Counted from the first letter of the stretch, positions 7,713 through 17,192 are shown. The stretch: 64,000 bases of DNA from Litoreibacter ponti (GCF_003054285.1 NZ_QBKS01000001.1:930001-994000), one strand, 5' to 3'. Translations and numbers: made by a program. The notes: generated by a model from the sequence alone, not told the origin.

Positions 7713-8882
7713 CTACGGTTCCCGGAACGCCTCGCGCGACTTGTAGAGCGGCTTCGTCAGATACTGCAGGATCGTCTTCTCGCCCGTGTGCAGCTCGACC
7801 TGGGCCAACATGCCCGGGCGGATTTCGACGGATTTCTGACGCTCCGACAGATTCGCCATGTCCACCGACAGGGTCACCTTGTAATGCGGGTCGCCGTCGC
7901 GGGCCCGCTCGTCCTTGAACGTATCCGCCGAGATCACCTGCACCTTGCCCGACAGCGTGCCGTAGATCGTGTAGTCATACGCCGACAGCTTCACCGTCGC
8001 GTCCTGACCGGGCCGCAGATTGGCGATGTCCTTGGGCTTCACCTTGGCTTCGACAAACAGCTCCTCGCCCAGCGGGATGATCTGGAACATCTCCTCGCCC
8101 GGGCGCACGACGCCGCCGATGGTCGAGATCGCAACCTTGTTGACGATGCCCTGCATGGGCGAGCGGATGGTCGTGCGCTGCAACTGATCGCGGCTGAGCT
8201 TGAGGTTCTGTTTAAGCGTCGCAAGCTCCTTGAGCGTGTCGGAATAGTCCGACGCGCGCTCCAGCTCCGCGCGGGAGACGATCTCGTTATACTTCGCCTG
8301 CGCGTCCGAGAACGCCTTGCGCGCTTTCGTGGTCTCCAGCAGCGAGACGATGTTTTCCGCCAGCAGGTCTTCCATCAACTGCTTCTCGCGGCTGGTCTCT
8401 TTCAGGATCGCGCGGGCGCCATCGGTGCGGCCCGCATAATCGGACTGGCGGGCGTTCAGCAGGGCGCGCTCTGACGCGACAATCTCGGGCTGGCGGTTTT
8501 GCAGCGTCGCCGGCACGATGAAGTCGAATTGCCCGGCCAGTTCTGCCTCCAGGCGCATCCGGCGAATCTCCAGCGCGTCGATCTGATCCTGCAGATCATC
8601 CACAGAGGTCTGGAAATTTGTCCCCGACAGGCGCGCCAGGATATCGCCGGGCTGCACCGTGTCGCCTTCGGCCACGGCCAGCTCGGACAGGATGCCGCCT
8701 TCGAGGTTTTGCACGATCTGGGGCCGCGAGGAGGACACGAACGCACCGTCGGCGCGCACGATCTCGTCGACCCAGGCAAAGGATGCCCAGACGATGAAGG
8801 CCAGCACCGTGAGGCCGACCAGACGGATCACCCAAGAGGGGCCGCGCAACTCATCGTCAAAGGCGGCGTCGATCGTGGCCAT
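7713..8882 (-). CDS. HlyD-family membrane fusion protein of type I secretion
   Basis: 389 residues. There is one N-terminal membrane anchor (LVGLTVLAFIVWASFAWV), a biotinyl/lipoyl-like barrel half (VQNLEGGILSELAVAEGDTVQPGDILARL), a long alpha-helical hairpin rich in E, Q, R and L, the second half-motif (RSPMQGIVNKVAISTIGGVVRPGE), then the C-terminal beta domain. This is the LapC/HlyD layout: it bridges the inner-membrane exporter and the TolC-like channel. The start at 8882 (MATIDAAF) is chosen because it leaves one base after the exporter stop; an upstream ATG would add 30 arginine-rich residues overlapping that gene. It is last in the adhesin-secretion operon. Confidence 0.9.
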   Translation of the reverse strand: MATIDAAFDDELRGPSWVIRLVGLTVLAFIVWASFAWVDEIVRADGAFVSSSRPQIVQNLEGGILSELAVAEGDTVQPGDILARLSGTNFQTSVDDLQDQIDALEIRRMRLEAELAGQFDFIVPATLQNRQPEIVASERALLNARQSDYAGRTDGARAILKETSREKQLMEDLLAENIVSLLETTKARKAFSDAQAKYNEIVSRAELERASDYSDTLKELATLKQNLKLSRDQLQRTTIRSPMQGIVNKVAISTIGGVVRPGEEMFQIIPLGEELFVEAKVKPKDIANLRPGQDATVKLSAYDYTIYGTLSGKVQVISADTFKDERARDGDPHYKVTLSVDMANLSERQKSVEIRPGMLAQVELHTGEKTILQYLTKPLYKSREAFREP

Positions 8883-8883
8883 C

Positions 8884-11196
8884 TCAGCTCTCCTTGCCGG
8901 TGGAAATGGACAGGCCCTTGGGCGCGCCTTGCGCCTTTTGCAGATGAGCCAGCACATCCGCGCGAGGGCCATCGACGGACAGCTTGCCCGCGCGCAGCAC
9001 CAGCACCCGCTCGGTTAGGGTCAGGATCGGCATCCGGTGCGTTGCGATCACCGACGTGCGGCCCTTGAGCCAGTCGGCCAGCTTGGCCACTAGAGCGGTT
9101 TCCAATGCGCTGTCGAGCGCGGCGGTCGGCTCGTCGAGCAATACAACGCGCGGGTCCTGCAGCCACAGCCGCGCCCAGCCGATGCTTTGACGCTGGCCGA
9201 TGGACAGCCCGGCCCCACCATCATGGATCGGCAGGTCCAGACCCTTGGCATGTTCGCGCACGAAGCGGCCCAAGCCCGCGAAATCCAGCGCATCCATCAG
9301 GCGGGCGTCGTCGCGCTCAAGACCCGACAGGTTCAGGTTATCGCGGAGCGAGCCCGCGAACAGGCGCACTTCCTGGCTCAGATAGCCGATCCCGCGGCGC
9401 AGGTCCTTCGGGTGCACCTGCTCCATATCAATTCCGTCGATCAGCACGCGGCCCTGGCCCGGGGAATAGAGCCCGGTCAGAAGCTTCAGCAGGGTCGACT
9501 TGCCAGAGCCATTCGCGCCCAGCACGGCCACATGCTGGCCCGCCGGGATCGCCATGCCGCCCAGATCCAGCACCGGGGCCGCGTCTTCGTCGTAGCGGTG
9601 GATCAAGTCGCGCAGCTCGTAGCGGCCAGTGATCTTCTCGCGGCGCAGGTAGCTGCGGGCGGGGTCGTAGTCTTGCGGCGCGTCGACCACCTCGTCCAGC
9701 GCGGTCAGCGCGGTTTTCACATTCGACCAACGGGCCATTGTGCCTGCGAGCTGGGTCAGCGGCGCCAGCGTGCGCGAAGTCAGGATACCAACAGCGATGA
9801 TCGAGCCCACGGTGAACTCGCCCGCGAAGACCAGGAAGGTGCCCATGACGACGGCGGCCACATAAGTGGCCTGCTGCATGCCCTGGGACCAGAAGGTGAG
9901 CGCCGAGGCTAGGCGGCGCTGCTCGGAGGATTTCAGCGCGGAGACGGCCGTCAGCTCGTCCCAGGTTCGGGCGAAGCGGTCCTCGCCGCGGTGGGTCTTG
10001 ACCGTGTCGGCTTCGTAGATCGCCTCGTGCAGCAGGCGGTTGGCCTTGATCGACGCGCCCTGGGTCTCTTCAGTCAGGCGCATCATGCGCTTTTGCAAGA
10101 AGAAGCCCGGCAGCACCATCAGCACGCCGCCTGCGATCAGGATCCAGACCACGTTGCCCGCGATGGAGAACACCAAAGCCAGGAACAGAAAGATGAACGG
10201 CACATCCGTCAGCGAGCCGACGGTGGAGGCCGTGAAGAACTCGCGCACGGATGAAAATTCGCGCATGGCCGAAAACGTGCCGGAGGGCGTCGCGCCGGGT
10301 GTGCCCGCCTTCATGCCCAATAGGCGCTGCATCAAGGTGCGCTGCACCTCGACTTCCAACTTGCGCCCTGCCCCGTCCATCATCCGCGCGCGGGCGATCT
10401 TCAGGAACGCTTCGAGCGTCAGCGCGCCCATGGCGCCGATGGCCAGCACCCAGAGCGTGGCGTGGGATTGGTGCGGGATCACCCGGTCGTACACCTGCAG
10501 CGAGAACAGCGCGACAGCAACGGCCAGAAGGTTGGCCACAAAGGAGCCCGCGCAAATCTCGACGAGATGTTTCTTGTACTTGGTGAACTCGCCCCAGAAC
10601 CAATGCTTGGGCTTGGCGTCGAGCTTGTGCTTTTGTTCGACTTGCGCGATCGAGCTTTCGGCCTTCAGCACCTTGCCAGAGAACACGGCGGCGAATTCGG
10701 CCAGCGGCACCTCAGCGCGGCGGTCGCCCACGGTTTGGTCAAACAACGTCAGGGTCTGGTCGTGCTGTTCCAGCACCAGCACCAGCTGGCCGGTCTTCAT
10801 CTCGACCAAGGCGGGCCAAAGGTCCGCGCGCAGCGGCGTCTTGCGCACGCCGGACACAAGGCCCAGCGATTTCATCGCCTTCGCGATAAGCTCCGGCGTA
10901 ACGCCAGCAGCGTCCAGCGGCAGTTCGACGGCGGCGTCGACCACATCCGAAGGCTGCATGTCGACCCCCAAGAGCCCGGCATAGACCGAAACCAGTTCGG
11001 CGCGTGCGCGCAGCTTCTTGGAGAACCGCCCGGCCTTTTCCGGCGCGGCCGGCATGGGCAGGCGCAGGCCGGGGTCGTTGGCCACATCCTTCGGCGTTTC
11101 GACAGGGTGCAGCTTGGCGGTATTCGCGCCGTCTTGCTGGGCGTCCCGAGCGGCTTTGGCCCGCGCCATGTCAAAGGCTATGACGGGTGTTGTCAT
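8884..11196 (-). CDS. Type I secretion ABC exporter, LapB-like
   Basis: 770 residues. The N-terminal region (about 60-200) resembles the C39-peptidase-like domain of RTX exporters but has no catalytic cysteine at the expected place, so it should bind rather than cleave substrate. A six-helix ABC membrane domain follows, then the ATPase domain with Walker A GANGSGKST (about 560), Walker B VVLLDEPTAALD and switch histidine in ATHR. The signature reads LSIGQRQ instead of LSGGQRQ. This is the LapB/HlyB type that exports large adhesins in one step. Its ATG overlaps the TolC-like stop by four bases. The cargo is probably the adhesin encoded upstream. Confidence 0.9.
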   Translation of the reverse strand: MTTPVIAFDMARAKAARDAQQDGANTAKLHPVETPKDVANDPGLRLPMPAAPEKAGRFSKKLRARAELVSVYAGLLGVDMQPSDVVDAAVELPLDAAGVTPELIAKAMKSLGLVSGVRKTPLRADLWPALVEMKTGQLVLVLEQHDQTLTLFDQTVGDRRAEVPLAEFAAVFSGKVLKAESSIAQVEQKHKLDAKPKHWFWGEFTKYKKHLVEICAGSFVANLLAVAVALFSLQVYDRVIPHQSHATLWVLAIGAMGALTLEAFLKIARARMMDGAGRKLEVEVQRTLMQRLLGMKAGTPGATPSGTFSAMREFSSVREFFTASTVGSLTDVPFIFLFLALVFSIAGNVVWILIAGGVLMVLPGFFLQKRMMRLTEETQGASIKANRLLHEAIYEADTVKTHRGEDRFARTWDELTAVSALKSSEQRRLASALTFWSQGMQQATYVAAVVMGTFLVFAGEFTVGSIIAVGILTSRTLAPLTQLAGTMARWSNVKTALTALDEVVDAPQDYDPARSYLRREKITGRYELRDLIHRYDEDAAPVLDLGGMAIPAGQHVAVLGANGSGKSTLLKLLTGLYSPGQGRVLIDGIDMEQVHPKDLRRGIGYLSQEVRLFAGSLRDNLNLSGLERDDARLMDALDFAGLGRFVREHAKGLDLPIHDGGAGLSIGQRQSIGWARLWLQDPRVVLLDEPTAALDSALETALVAKLADWLKGRTSVIATHRMPILTLTERVLVLRAGKLSVDGPRADVLAHLQKAQGAPKGLSISTGKES

Positions 11197-12680
11197 ATAT
11201 CTTCGCCGTCCACCAGTAGCCCGAGGTTATGTGCCAGTTGCAGCTCCACCAGCGCGATTTCGTAGCGCAGGGCGATCTGCTCGCGGTCGGTGCGCACCTT
11301 GGTCTCGAAGACCCGCACGACGTCCATCACCGGGCGTTGCCCGGCCTGATACTGGCGATCAAAGAGCTGCAGGTTCGCGTTGGCAGAGGCCACCAGCCCC
11401 TCGCCCTGCGCCTGCTGGCGCTTGAGCGAGACGAGCGTCTGCTCCAGTCGGCGCTGCGTGCGCGCCTGATCCTCTGACGCCTGATCCACCCGGCGCGATG
11501 CGGCGTCCTTGGCGGCCTCGATCGCCTTGAGGCTCGCCTTGGTGCCGAACCCGAAGCCGTTGGGCGCGCCGACGGTCAGGCCCGCATCGGTGCCGCTATC
11601 GGTGACCGTGGCCCGCGCGTTGACGCCCGGCAGGAAACCCGCGCGCGAGAGCTTGGCCTGCGCGATGTCACGCTCCATCTCGGCCTCGGCCTTCAGGATC
11701 GGCAGCGCGGTCGTGCCTTTGGGCAGAGAGACCGATGCCAGCCCACGCACATCGCCCAAGGGTCTGAGCGACATGGCGTTGAGCTCCGCAATCGCGGTGC
11801 GGGCCGTTTCCATATCAGAGCTTCGCGTGTTTTCGGTCTGGGCCAGCTTCTGGCGCAGCACCTGCAAATCGGCCGGGCCAGAGACCCCGCCCCGCACCCG
11901 GCGCTCCATGATGTAGGTGAATTCCCCCATGCGCGCGGCGGCTTTCGACCCGGCGGCGGCCTGCGCGCGGGCGCGCTCGGCGGTCAAGTAAAGCTCCAGC
12001 GCGGTGAAGACCCGGTCGTTGGTGTCCTCGGCCAGCGCGACGGCGGCGACTTCGACATCGGCCTTGGCAAAGGCGCGCTCGCCCTTCTTGCGGCCATTGT
12101 CGAACAGCACCTGGTCGATGACCATGGAGGCCACCATTTCGCCAAGGCTCGACAGGGTGATCGCGGGGCCTATGGTAGGCAGCCAGTTCTTCGACGCGGC
12201 TTCGTTGCGCAGTTTGGCGGCGCGCAGCTCTGCCTCCGCCGCGCGCGAGTTCGCGGCCAGCACCGCGCCTGCGACCTTGCCATAGGGCGTGCTGTGGTCG
12301 AGCACGGACTGGCGTTTCAGCAACGTCTCGATCAGCTGGGAGCCGTCCTTGCTGCCTGTCCCACCGGCCAGCGCGGGCTGGGCCGGAACCACCGGTGCGC
12401 CGAGGTTCTCGCCCACTTGAAGGGAGTTTGCGTTGCGCGTCGGCGTCTCGGACGCACCGCGTTTGAGGAAGCCGAAGATCGGCGTCGTCTCGCCGCCGCT
12501 TTGTACCCGTTCCGCAAAGCGCCCCGTGGTCCTCATGTTTTCGGTGGTGGCGGGCTTTTCGGGCGCGAAGCCGTCCCGTGTGGCCTCATTCCCCATGCAG
12601 CCTGCCACTGCAATGAGTGCGGTGCCTGCCAGCACCATGCGCAGCGCCTTGGCGCGTGCCTGTCCTACCTGTTGTCCCAT
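11193..12680 (-). CDS. TolC-family outer membrane lipoprotein of type I secretion
   Basis: 495 residues. A signal peptide ends in a lipobox (IAVAGC), predicting acylation at the cysteine, followed by a low-complexity Pro/Gly/Thr stretch to about residue 110. The rest is the long helical outer-membrane efflux domain with repeated coiled-coil segments, for example AEAELRAAKLRNEA and TQRRLEQTLVSLKRQQAQ. It would form the outer-membrane duct for the LapB-like exporter, as LapE does. AAGGGG precedes the ATG. A terminator-like hairpin separates it from the adhesin gene upstream, so the adhesin message may exceed the channel message. Confidence 0.85.
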   Translation of the reverse strand: MGQQVGQARAKALRMVLAGTALIAVAGCMGNEATRDGFAPEKPATTENMRTTGRFAERVQSGGETTPIFGFLKRGASETPTRNANSLQVGENLGAPVVPAQPALAGGTGSKDGSQLIETLLKRQSVLDHSTPYGKVAGAVLAANSRAAEAELRAAKLRNEAASKNWLPTIGPAITLSSLGEMVASMVIDQVLFDNGRKKGERAFAKADVEVAAVALAEDTNDRVFTALELYLTAERARAQAAAGSKAAARMGEFTYIMERRVRGGVSGPADLQVLRQKLAQTENTRSSDMETARTAIAELNAMSLRPLGDVRGLASVSLPKGTTALPILKAEAEMERDIAQAKLSRAGFLPGVNARATVTDSGTDAGLTVGAPNGFGFGTKASLKAIEAAKDAASRRVDQASEDQARTQRRLEQTLVSLKRQQAQGEGLVASANANLQLFDRQYQAGQRPVMDVVRVFETKVRTDREQIALRYEIALVELQLAHNLGLLVDGEDI

Positions 12681-12713
12681 GCGGAGCCCCTTCTTCTATA
12701 CTCGAGAGGTTGG

Positions 12714-12740
12714 AAAAGGGCGCGCAATACGCGCGCGCCC
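12714..12740 (-). terminator. Intrinsic terminator (probably partial) after the adhesin gene
   Basis: On the minus strand GGGCGCGC and GCGCGCCC (12733-12740 and 12718-12725) form an 8-bp GC stem with a 7-base loop, followed at once by TTTT (12714-12717). It lies 12 bases past the adhesin stop and 34 bases before the TolC-like start. Because no other clear promoter is seen before the secretion genes, read-through is likely. Confidence 0.65.
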
Positions 12741-12751
12741 CCGCCCGCTTT

Positions 12752-15700
12752 TTAATAATTCACTGTCACATCCTGTTCGATGATCAGACTGCCATCGTTA
12801 CCCAAGGTGTAGACGTCGTAGGTCTTGCCGCCGATCTGCTCGGTCTGGCCGGTGCTTTGCGCGCCTGCCACGTTCAGCACGTCGTTGCTGTCGCCATGGA
12901 TGATCAGGGCGTTGGTGTCGTCGGACAGGTTGACCAGATCGTTGGCGGTGAGCGTCAGCTCGCTTTCGGCCACGATGCTGAGGTCGATCGCCGCGATCTC
13001 GAAGCCCGAAAGCCCCGTCGTCGTGACCTGCACCGCACCGGCGGCGTTGTCGTCCAGTACCACCAGCGTCGCCGCCTCGTTGCCGACCCCATCGGCGGCG
13101 TTGATCACCAGATTCGAGCCATCGGGGATGCGCTCGTTGAAGGTGAACTGCAGCTCGCCATCGCGCACGCCGGGGATCGCGGCAAGCTCGTTGGTTGTGT
13201 AGGAGACATTGCCCACCGCGCCATTGGCCGCGACCTGACTGATCCCCACGATATCATCGCTGAGCTCGGTGCCCACGCCCGAGACGCCCGGGTCGCCGCG
13301 CGTGTATTCGGTGTAGGAAATCACCAGCGGCGCATCCGGCGCTTCGGTGTCGACCTGCACAGGCGCGCTCACGCTGTCGGTGTTGCCGTTGCGGTCCACG
13401 GTCGTGACGCTGACCTGGCTGGTATATTCGCCCGCCGGAACCTCGTGCGGCCCGAAGGTGATCGACCAGCTGCCATTGGCCTGGATCGTGGCCGCGCGCG
13501 GCGGCAGGGTGTGGAAGCCCACCATAACCGACTGCGCGCCGGGCTCGGTGGTGCCGGTCAGGGTGAAGCCGCTGGCGGCCTCGCCCGCGTCGACCACGCC
13601 GTCGCCCGCAACGGCGCCCACGGAAAGGTTGCGCACGATGGTGTCGACATCGACCGTGCCGCTGGCCTGCGCGACGTTGCCGGCCGCATCCGTGAAGCTT
13701 GCCTGCACCGGCAGGGTCGTCTCGGTGCCCGCGGGGATCGCGCCGGCGGGGAAGTTGGCAGTCCACTGCCCTGCCCCGTTGCTCACGACCGTCTGCGTGG
13801 CGCTGCCCAGCATGACCTCGACCACCGAATTGGCATCGGCGGTGCCGGTGATTTGCACACCGTCTTGGGCCTCTGCGATGTTGATCACATTGTCCTGCTC
13901 GATCGCGCCGGTATCGACGGTGACATTGGCAACCGTATCGACCCCGAAATTCGAGGTTGTCGTGGCGGTGTTGCCCGCCGCATCGGTTGCCACCGCCGTG
14001 GCGGTCACGCCGTATTCGCCGCCGGGCAGTGTGCCCGAGGGGAAGCTGGCGGTCCACTGCCCGGTGCTGCCCGCGACAAGCGTCTGCTGGCCGAGCACCG
14101 CGCCCGTGTTGCTGGTCAGCGTCAGATCGACGCTTGCCCCGGGTTGGGACGTGCCGGTCAGGACCGTGCCATTGGCACTTTCCACCAGGTTCATCACGTT
14201 GTCGGGGCCGGTGTTGTTGCCGGTGATTGCCACGTCGATCAGGGTGTCGACCGGGATCGTGGCGCTCGACGTCTCGGAATTGCCGTTGCCATCGGTCGCC
14301 AACGCGCTGACCGCGACGTCATACTCGCCCTGCGGGAAGCTGTTTGCCGGGTAGGTCGCCATCCATTCGCCCGTGGCGGACGCGGTGACAGCCTGTGTGC
14401 CGAGCGTCTGTCCGTTGGGACCAGTCAGCGTCACCACGACGCTGGAGCCGGGCTGCGCGGTGCCGTTCAGAACCGCCGCATTGGCAGCCTCGCTTGCGTT
14501 ATACACCCCGTCGGAGCCCGCGTTGTTGCCGGTGATCGCCACATTGGCGATGGTGTCGACCGGCAGGGTTGAGGACGTGGTGGCCGTGTTGCCCGCAGCA
14601 TCCGTCGCCACCGCGGTGACGTCGGCATCATACTCGCCGCCCGGCAGCGTTCCGGCAGGAAACTCCGCCGTCCAATCACCTGAAGAAGATGCGGTAACCG
14701 TCTGCGTGCCAAGGGCTTGTCCATTCGGCCCGGTGATCGTCACGACCACCGAAGCCCCCGCCTGCGCGGTGCCGTTCAGCACCATGGCGGAGCCGACCTC
14801 GACCCCGTTATAGACGCCATCCGTGCCGGAATTGTTGCCGGTGATCGCCACATCGGTGACCGTGTCCACGACCATCGTGGCCGTCGCCGTTGCACTGTTG
14901 CCGTAGGCGTCGGTGCTGGTCACGGTTACGCCGGAGCTGTATTCGCCCGTCGCCACCTGCCCGGCGGTGAAGTTCACCGACCAGTTGCCATCGGCATCGA
15001 CCACGGCGTTGGCGGTGGCCCCGCCTTCGGTCAGGGTGACGACGACATTCGCGCCCACCTCGCCGGTGCCGGTAAGCGTGACGCCATCGGCGTGCTCGAC
15101 CGCGTTGATCACGTCGCCGGAGCCCGTTGCGGCCCCGTCGATGGTCAGGATATTCACGTTGGTCACCGTGTCGACGCGCACCACATCGGTGACAGAGGCC
15201 GTGTTGCCCGCCGCATCCGTTGCCGTGACCGTGACGTCGACATCATACTCGCCTTCGGGCACTTGCGTCGGATCGAACGTGACCGACCATGTGCCGTCCT
15301 CGGCGATGGTTGTTTCCTGCGTCTCACCGTCGATCTCGACGATCACATCAACGCCGGGCTCGCCCGTGCCGCCGATTTCAACGCCGTCGGCGTGATCATC
15401 GGCGTCAAAGACGTGATCGACGGAGACAACACCGCTGCTCAGAGCGACGTCGGGCGGGGTCGTGTCCGGGGCAGCGCCACCGCCCCCACCGCCACCGCCT
15501 ACGCCACCGATGACAGCCGCGCCACCAACGACCGCAGCCGCAGCACCCAGCCCGGTGCCCGCGCCGCCAAGCCCGGCAAGGATCGGGGCGGCCAGCATGC
15601 CGACGGTTTCATCTTCGCCTGCGGCGGCGATGACGGTGTCGACCTCGGGCCCGCCCACGTAGAAGAGCGCGTCGTCGGGGCTCCATTTGCCGAAGATCTG

Positions 15701-16018
15701 GGCCTCCGCATATTGCGGGTCCACGAGGCCTTCCTGCGCCCCTGCGAAATCCACTTTCGTGAGAATGCCGTCAGAGCTGATGTAGAAATCAGCGTCCGCG
15801 GCAAAGTAGCCTTCCAGCCGGATTTTCCGACCATCGGCCAAGGTGACGATCATGGCATCGCCAGACCGCTCGTATCCCTGAACCTGAAACCTGCGCACGT
15901 TGAGCGAAATGTCATCGCCACCGTTTACAAAGATTGTATCGGCGGTGTCGGATGCCGATAGCATACCCCGCCGAATGTTGCCCGCGCGATCGCGAACAAC
16001 GAACTCAATCGCTTCCAT
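12752..16018 (-). CDS. BapA-like large adhesin with Ig-like repeats, type I secretion substrate
   Basis: 1088 residues, no Sec signal. Residues 1-95 form a BapA/Bap/LapF prefix-like domain (IEFVVRDRAGNIRR... LADGRKIRLEGYF). A Gly/Ala linker (about 140-185, including a run of eight glycines) leads to seven Ig-like repeats at about 190-892, each 95-104 residues and ending in a variant of ATDAAGNTA...VDT. The last 60 residues (DLVNLSDDTNALIIHGDSND... GKTYDVYTLGNDGSLIIEQDV) look like the C-terminal secretion signal of RTX-type adhesins. It probably mediates surface attachment and biofilm formation, exported by the LapB/LapC/LapE-like proteins encoded just downstream. Residues 131-134 are AAAG, similar to the LapG dialanine cleavage site of LapA. 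GGAG lies 10 bases before the ATG. Confidence 0.85.
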   Translation of the reverse strand: MEAIEFVVRDRAGNIRRGMLSASDTADTIFVNGGDDISLNVRRFQVQGYERSGDAMIVTLADGRKIRLEGYFAADADFYISSDGILTKVDFAGAQEGLVDPQYAEAQIFGKWSPDDALFYVGGPEVDTVIAAAGEDETVGMLAAPILAGLGGAGTGLGAAAAVVGGAAVIGGVGGGGGGGGAAPDTTPPDVALSSGVVSVDHVFDADDHADGVEIGGTGEPGVDVIVEIDGETQETTIAEDGTWSVTFDPTQVPEGEYDVDVTVTATDAAGNTASVTDVVRVDTVTNVNILTIDGAATGSGDVINAVEHADGVTLTGTGEVGANVVVTLTEGGATANAVVDADGNWSVNFTAGQVATGEYSSGVTVTSTDAYGNSATATATMVVDTVTDVAITGNNSGTDGVYNGVEVGSAMVLNGTAQAGASVVVTITGPNGQALGTQTVTASSSGDWTAEFPAGTLPGGEYDADVTAVATDAAGNTATTSSTLPVDTIANVAITGNNAGSDGVYNASEAANAAVLNGTAQPGSSVVVTLTGPNGQTLGTQAVTASATGEWMATYPANSFPQGEYDVAVSALATDGNGNSETSSATIPVDTLIDVAITGNNTGPDNVMNLVESANGTVLTGTSQPGASVDLTLTSNTGAVLGQQTLVAGSTGQWTASFPSGTLPGGEYGVTATAVATDAAGNTATTTSNFGVDTVANVTVDTGAIEQDNVINIAEAQDGVQITGTADANSVVEVMLGSATQTVVSNGAGQWTANFPAGAIPAGTETTLPVQASFTDAAGNVAQASGTVDVDTIVRNLSVGAVAGDGVVDAGEAASGFTLTGTTEPGAQSVMVGFHTLPPRAATIQANGSWSITFGPHEVPAGEYTSQVSVTTVDRNGNTDSVSAPVQVDTEAPDAPLVISYTEYTRGDPGVSGVGTELSDDIVGISQVAANGAVGNVSYTTNELAAIPGVRDGELQFTFNERIPDGSNLVINAADGVGNEAATLVVLDDNAAGAVQVTTTGLSGFEIAAIDLSIVAESELTLTANDLVNLSDDTNALIIHGDSNDVLNVAGAQSTGQTEQIGGKTYDVYTLGNDGSLIIEQDVTVNY
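13343..15451 (-). repeat. Seven tandem Ig-like repeats in the adhesin gene
   Basis: The encoded repeats begin at about residues 190, 287, 389, 492, 594, 698 and 796. The central three (389-697) are closest, each opening with VAITGNN and carrying GTxQxG, then an aromatic residue about halfway (DWTA, EWMA, QWTA). The outer repeats are more diverged. This suggests recent duplication in the middle of the array and makes copy-number variation between strains likely. Confidence 0.8.
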
Positions 16019-16073
16019 AATTACTGCTCCGCCTCGTGCTCGGCCGCTTTGCGGGCCGAATTGTTATCCCTCT

Positions 16074-16115
16074 TTATAGGCGGAAATGTTCGAATCATCC
16101 AAGTGATAAATCACG
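16074..16115 (-). promoter_or_regulatory. Putative adhesin promoter with adjacent palindrome
   Basis: On the minus strand TTGGAT (16098-16103) and TATAAA (16074-16079) are separated by 18 bases, about 55 bases before the adhesin start. Immediately upstream of the -35, GTGAT and ATCAC form a 12-base near-palindrome (16104-16115), a plausible activator or repressor site. The rest of the 218-base gap to the IclR gene shows no gene. Confidence 0.45.
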
Positions 16116-16236
16116 AGATATTCAGTAAGTCCCCACATCTTGTGGTTTTTCTTTGCCTTAGGGCGATTACCTGATGTCGAAATTGGACATCTGTTCCGGC
16201 TTGGGTGCCGCAACGGCAACTCTGGGCCGGTTTATG

Positions 16237-17034
16237 TCAGATAAAGACCGCCTCACGCAGCCGCTCGGCGGCCCTTTGCAGAAGGGGTCGCATCGCGCGG
16301 GCCTGCTCGATGGACATGCGCTGGATCGGTCCGTGCACCGCGAGCGAGCCGACATATCGATCCCGCGCGTCCCGCACGGCCACCGCGATCGCAACCATGT
16401 CGTCGTGAAACTCCTCGTTATCCTCGGCATAGCCCTGTTTTGCGATTTGCTTGAGCTCGGCCAGAAGTGTCTCTGGGTACGTATGGGTGGCCTTGGTCAT
16501 TGGCTTGAGGTTCAGCGCCGCCACAAAGGCCGTGCGCGCCTTGGGCGGCAGCGAGGCCATGAAGACCTTGCCGGAGGCGGTGGCGTGGAACGGCACGGCG
16601 GTGCCGACCGGCAGCTGGATGCGGAAGGACCACGACGTATCCACGCGGTCGAGATAGCGCATGCCGTCATCCTCGGGCACGACGAAGTTCACCGTCTCCC
16701 CCGTCTCTTGCGCAAGACGGTCAATCACCTGATGGCGCGCGATGTTGGCCCAGCTTGCATGCAGCAAGCCCGCCCCCAGCATGCGCGCCCGGCGCGCGGC
16801 GCGAAACCCCTTGCCGTCCACGTCGCGGATCAGGAAGCCCTCGGCCTCCAACGTGGCGCAGAGCCGGTGCACGGTCTGCTTGGGTAGCCCGATGGAGGCG
16901 TTCAGCTCCGTCGGTGTCATCGCCTTGGAGCTGCGCCCCAACGCTTCGAGCAGCAGGAGCGTGCGCATGTTCGTGGGGATGCGCCCCGATGATTGCGCCT
17001 CGTCTGACTCCGGTTGGTTCAAGCTGTCCGGCAT
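16237..17034 (-). CDS. IclR-family transcriptional regulator
   Basis: 265 residues. The N-terminal winged helix-turn-helix is visible as MRTLLLLEALGRSSKAMTPTELNASIGLPKQTVHRLCATLEAEGFL; the C-terminal IclR effector domain follows with the typical VPFHATASGKVFMASLPP. The start at 17034 has GGGGAGG before it; an upstream in-frame ATG lacks a ribosome site. It is transcribed divergently from the GMC dehydrogenase gene, 158 bases away, so it probably controls that gene and its own. The effector is unknown. Confidence 0.88.
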   Translation of the reverse strand: MPDSLNQPESDEAQSSGRIPTNMRTLLLLEALGRSSKAMTPTELNASIGLPKQTVHRLCATLEAEGFLIRDVDGKGFRAARRARMLGAGLLHASWANIARHQVIDRLAQETGETVNFVVPEDDGMRYLDRVDTSWSFRIQLPVGTAVPFHATASGKVFMASLPPKARTAFVAALNLKPMTKATHTYPETLLAELKQIAKQGYAEDNEEFHDDMVAIAVAVRDARDRYVGSLAVHGPIQRMSIEQARAMRPLLQRAAERLREAVFI

Positions 17035-17047
17035 TGCTTCCTCCCCT

Positions 17048-17167
17048 GTTTTGCGCCCGTTTTGCGCCCGTCTCACAACTGCCCGACTGGCAGGCAGAAA
17101 GAATATTTCTTGTGCCATCCGCGAATCGCTGTACTGTCAGCGTAACAAAAACGAGACGAAAAGTCTC
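17048..17167. promoter_or_regulatory. Divergent iclR/GMC control region
   Basis: An 11-base unit, GTTTTGCGCCC, is repeated perfectly in tandem at 17048-17069, close to the iclR start. GAGAC (17153-17157) and GTCTC (17163-17167) form an inverted repeat with a 5-base spacer, 26 bases before the GMC start. Either could be the IclR operator; the inverted repeat is better placed to control the GMC gene. Confidence 0.45.
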
Positions 17168-17192
17168 ATTTTTTGATAAATCGGGGGATTGG

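Noticed and set aside
12617..14572. 651-codon plus-strand open frame opposite the adhesin gene
   Set aside because: It mirrors the adhesin repeat array and is Arg/Gly/His/Asp-rich; the adhesin reading has domains, repeats and a secretion signal.
16134..16146. CCACA/TGTGG hairpin followed by TTTTT as a plus-strand terminator
   Set aside because: No plus-strand gene ends there and the stem is only 5 bp; on the minus strand it has no T-tract.
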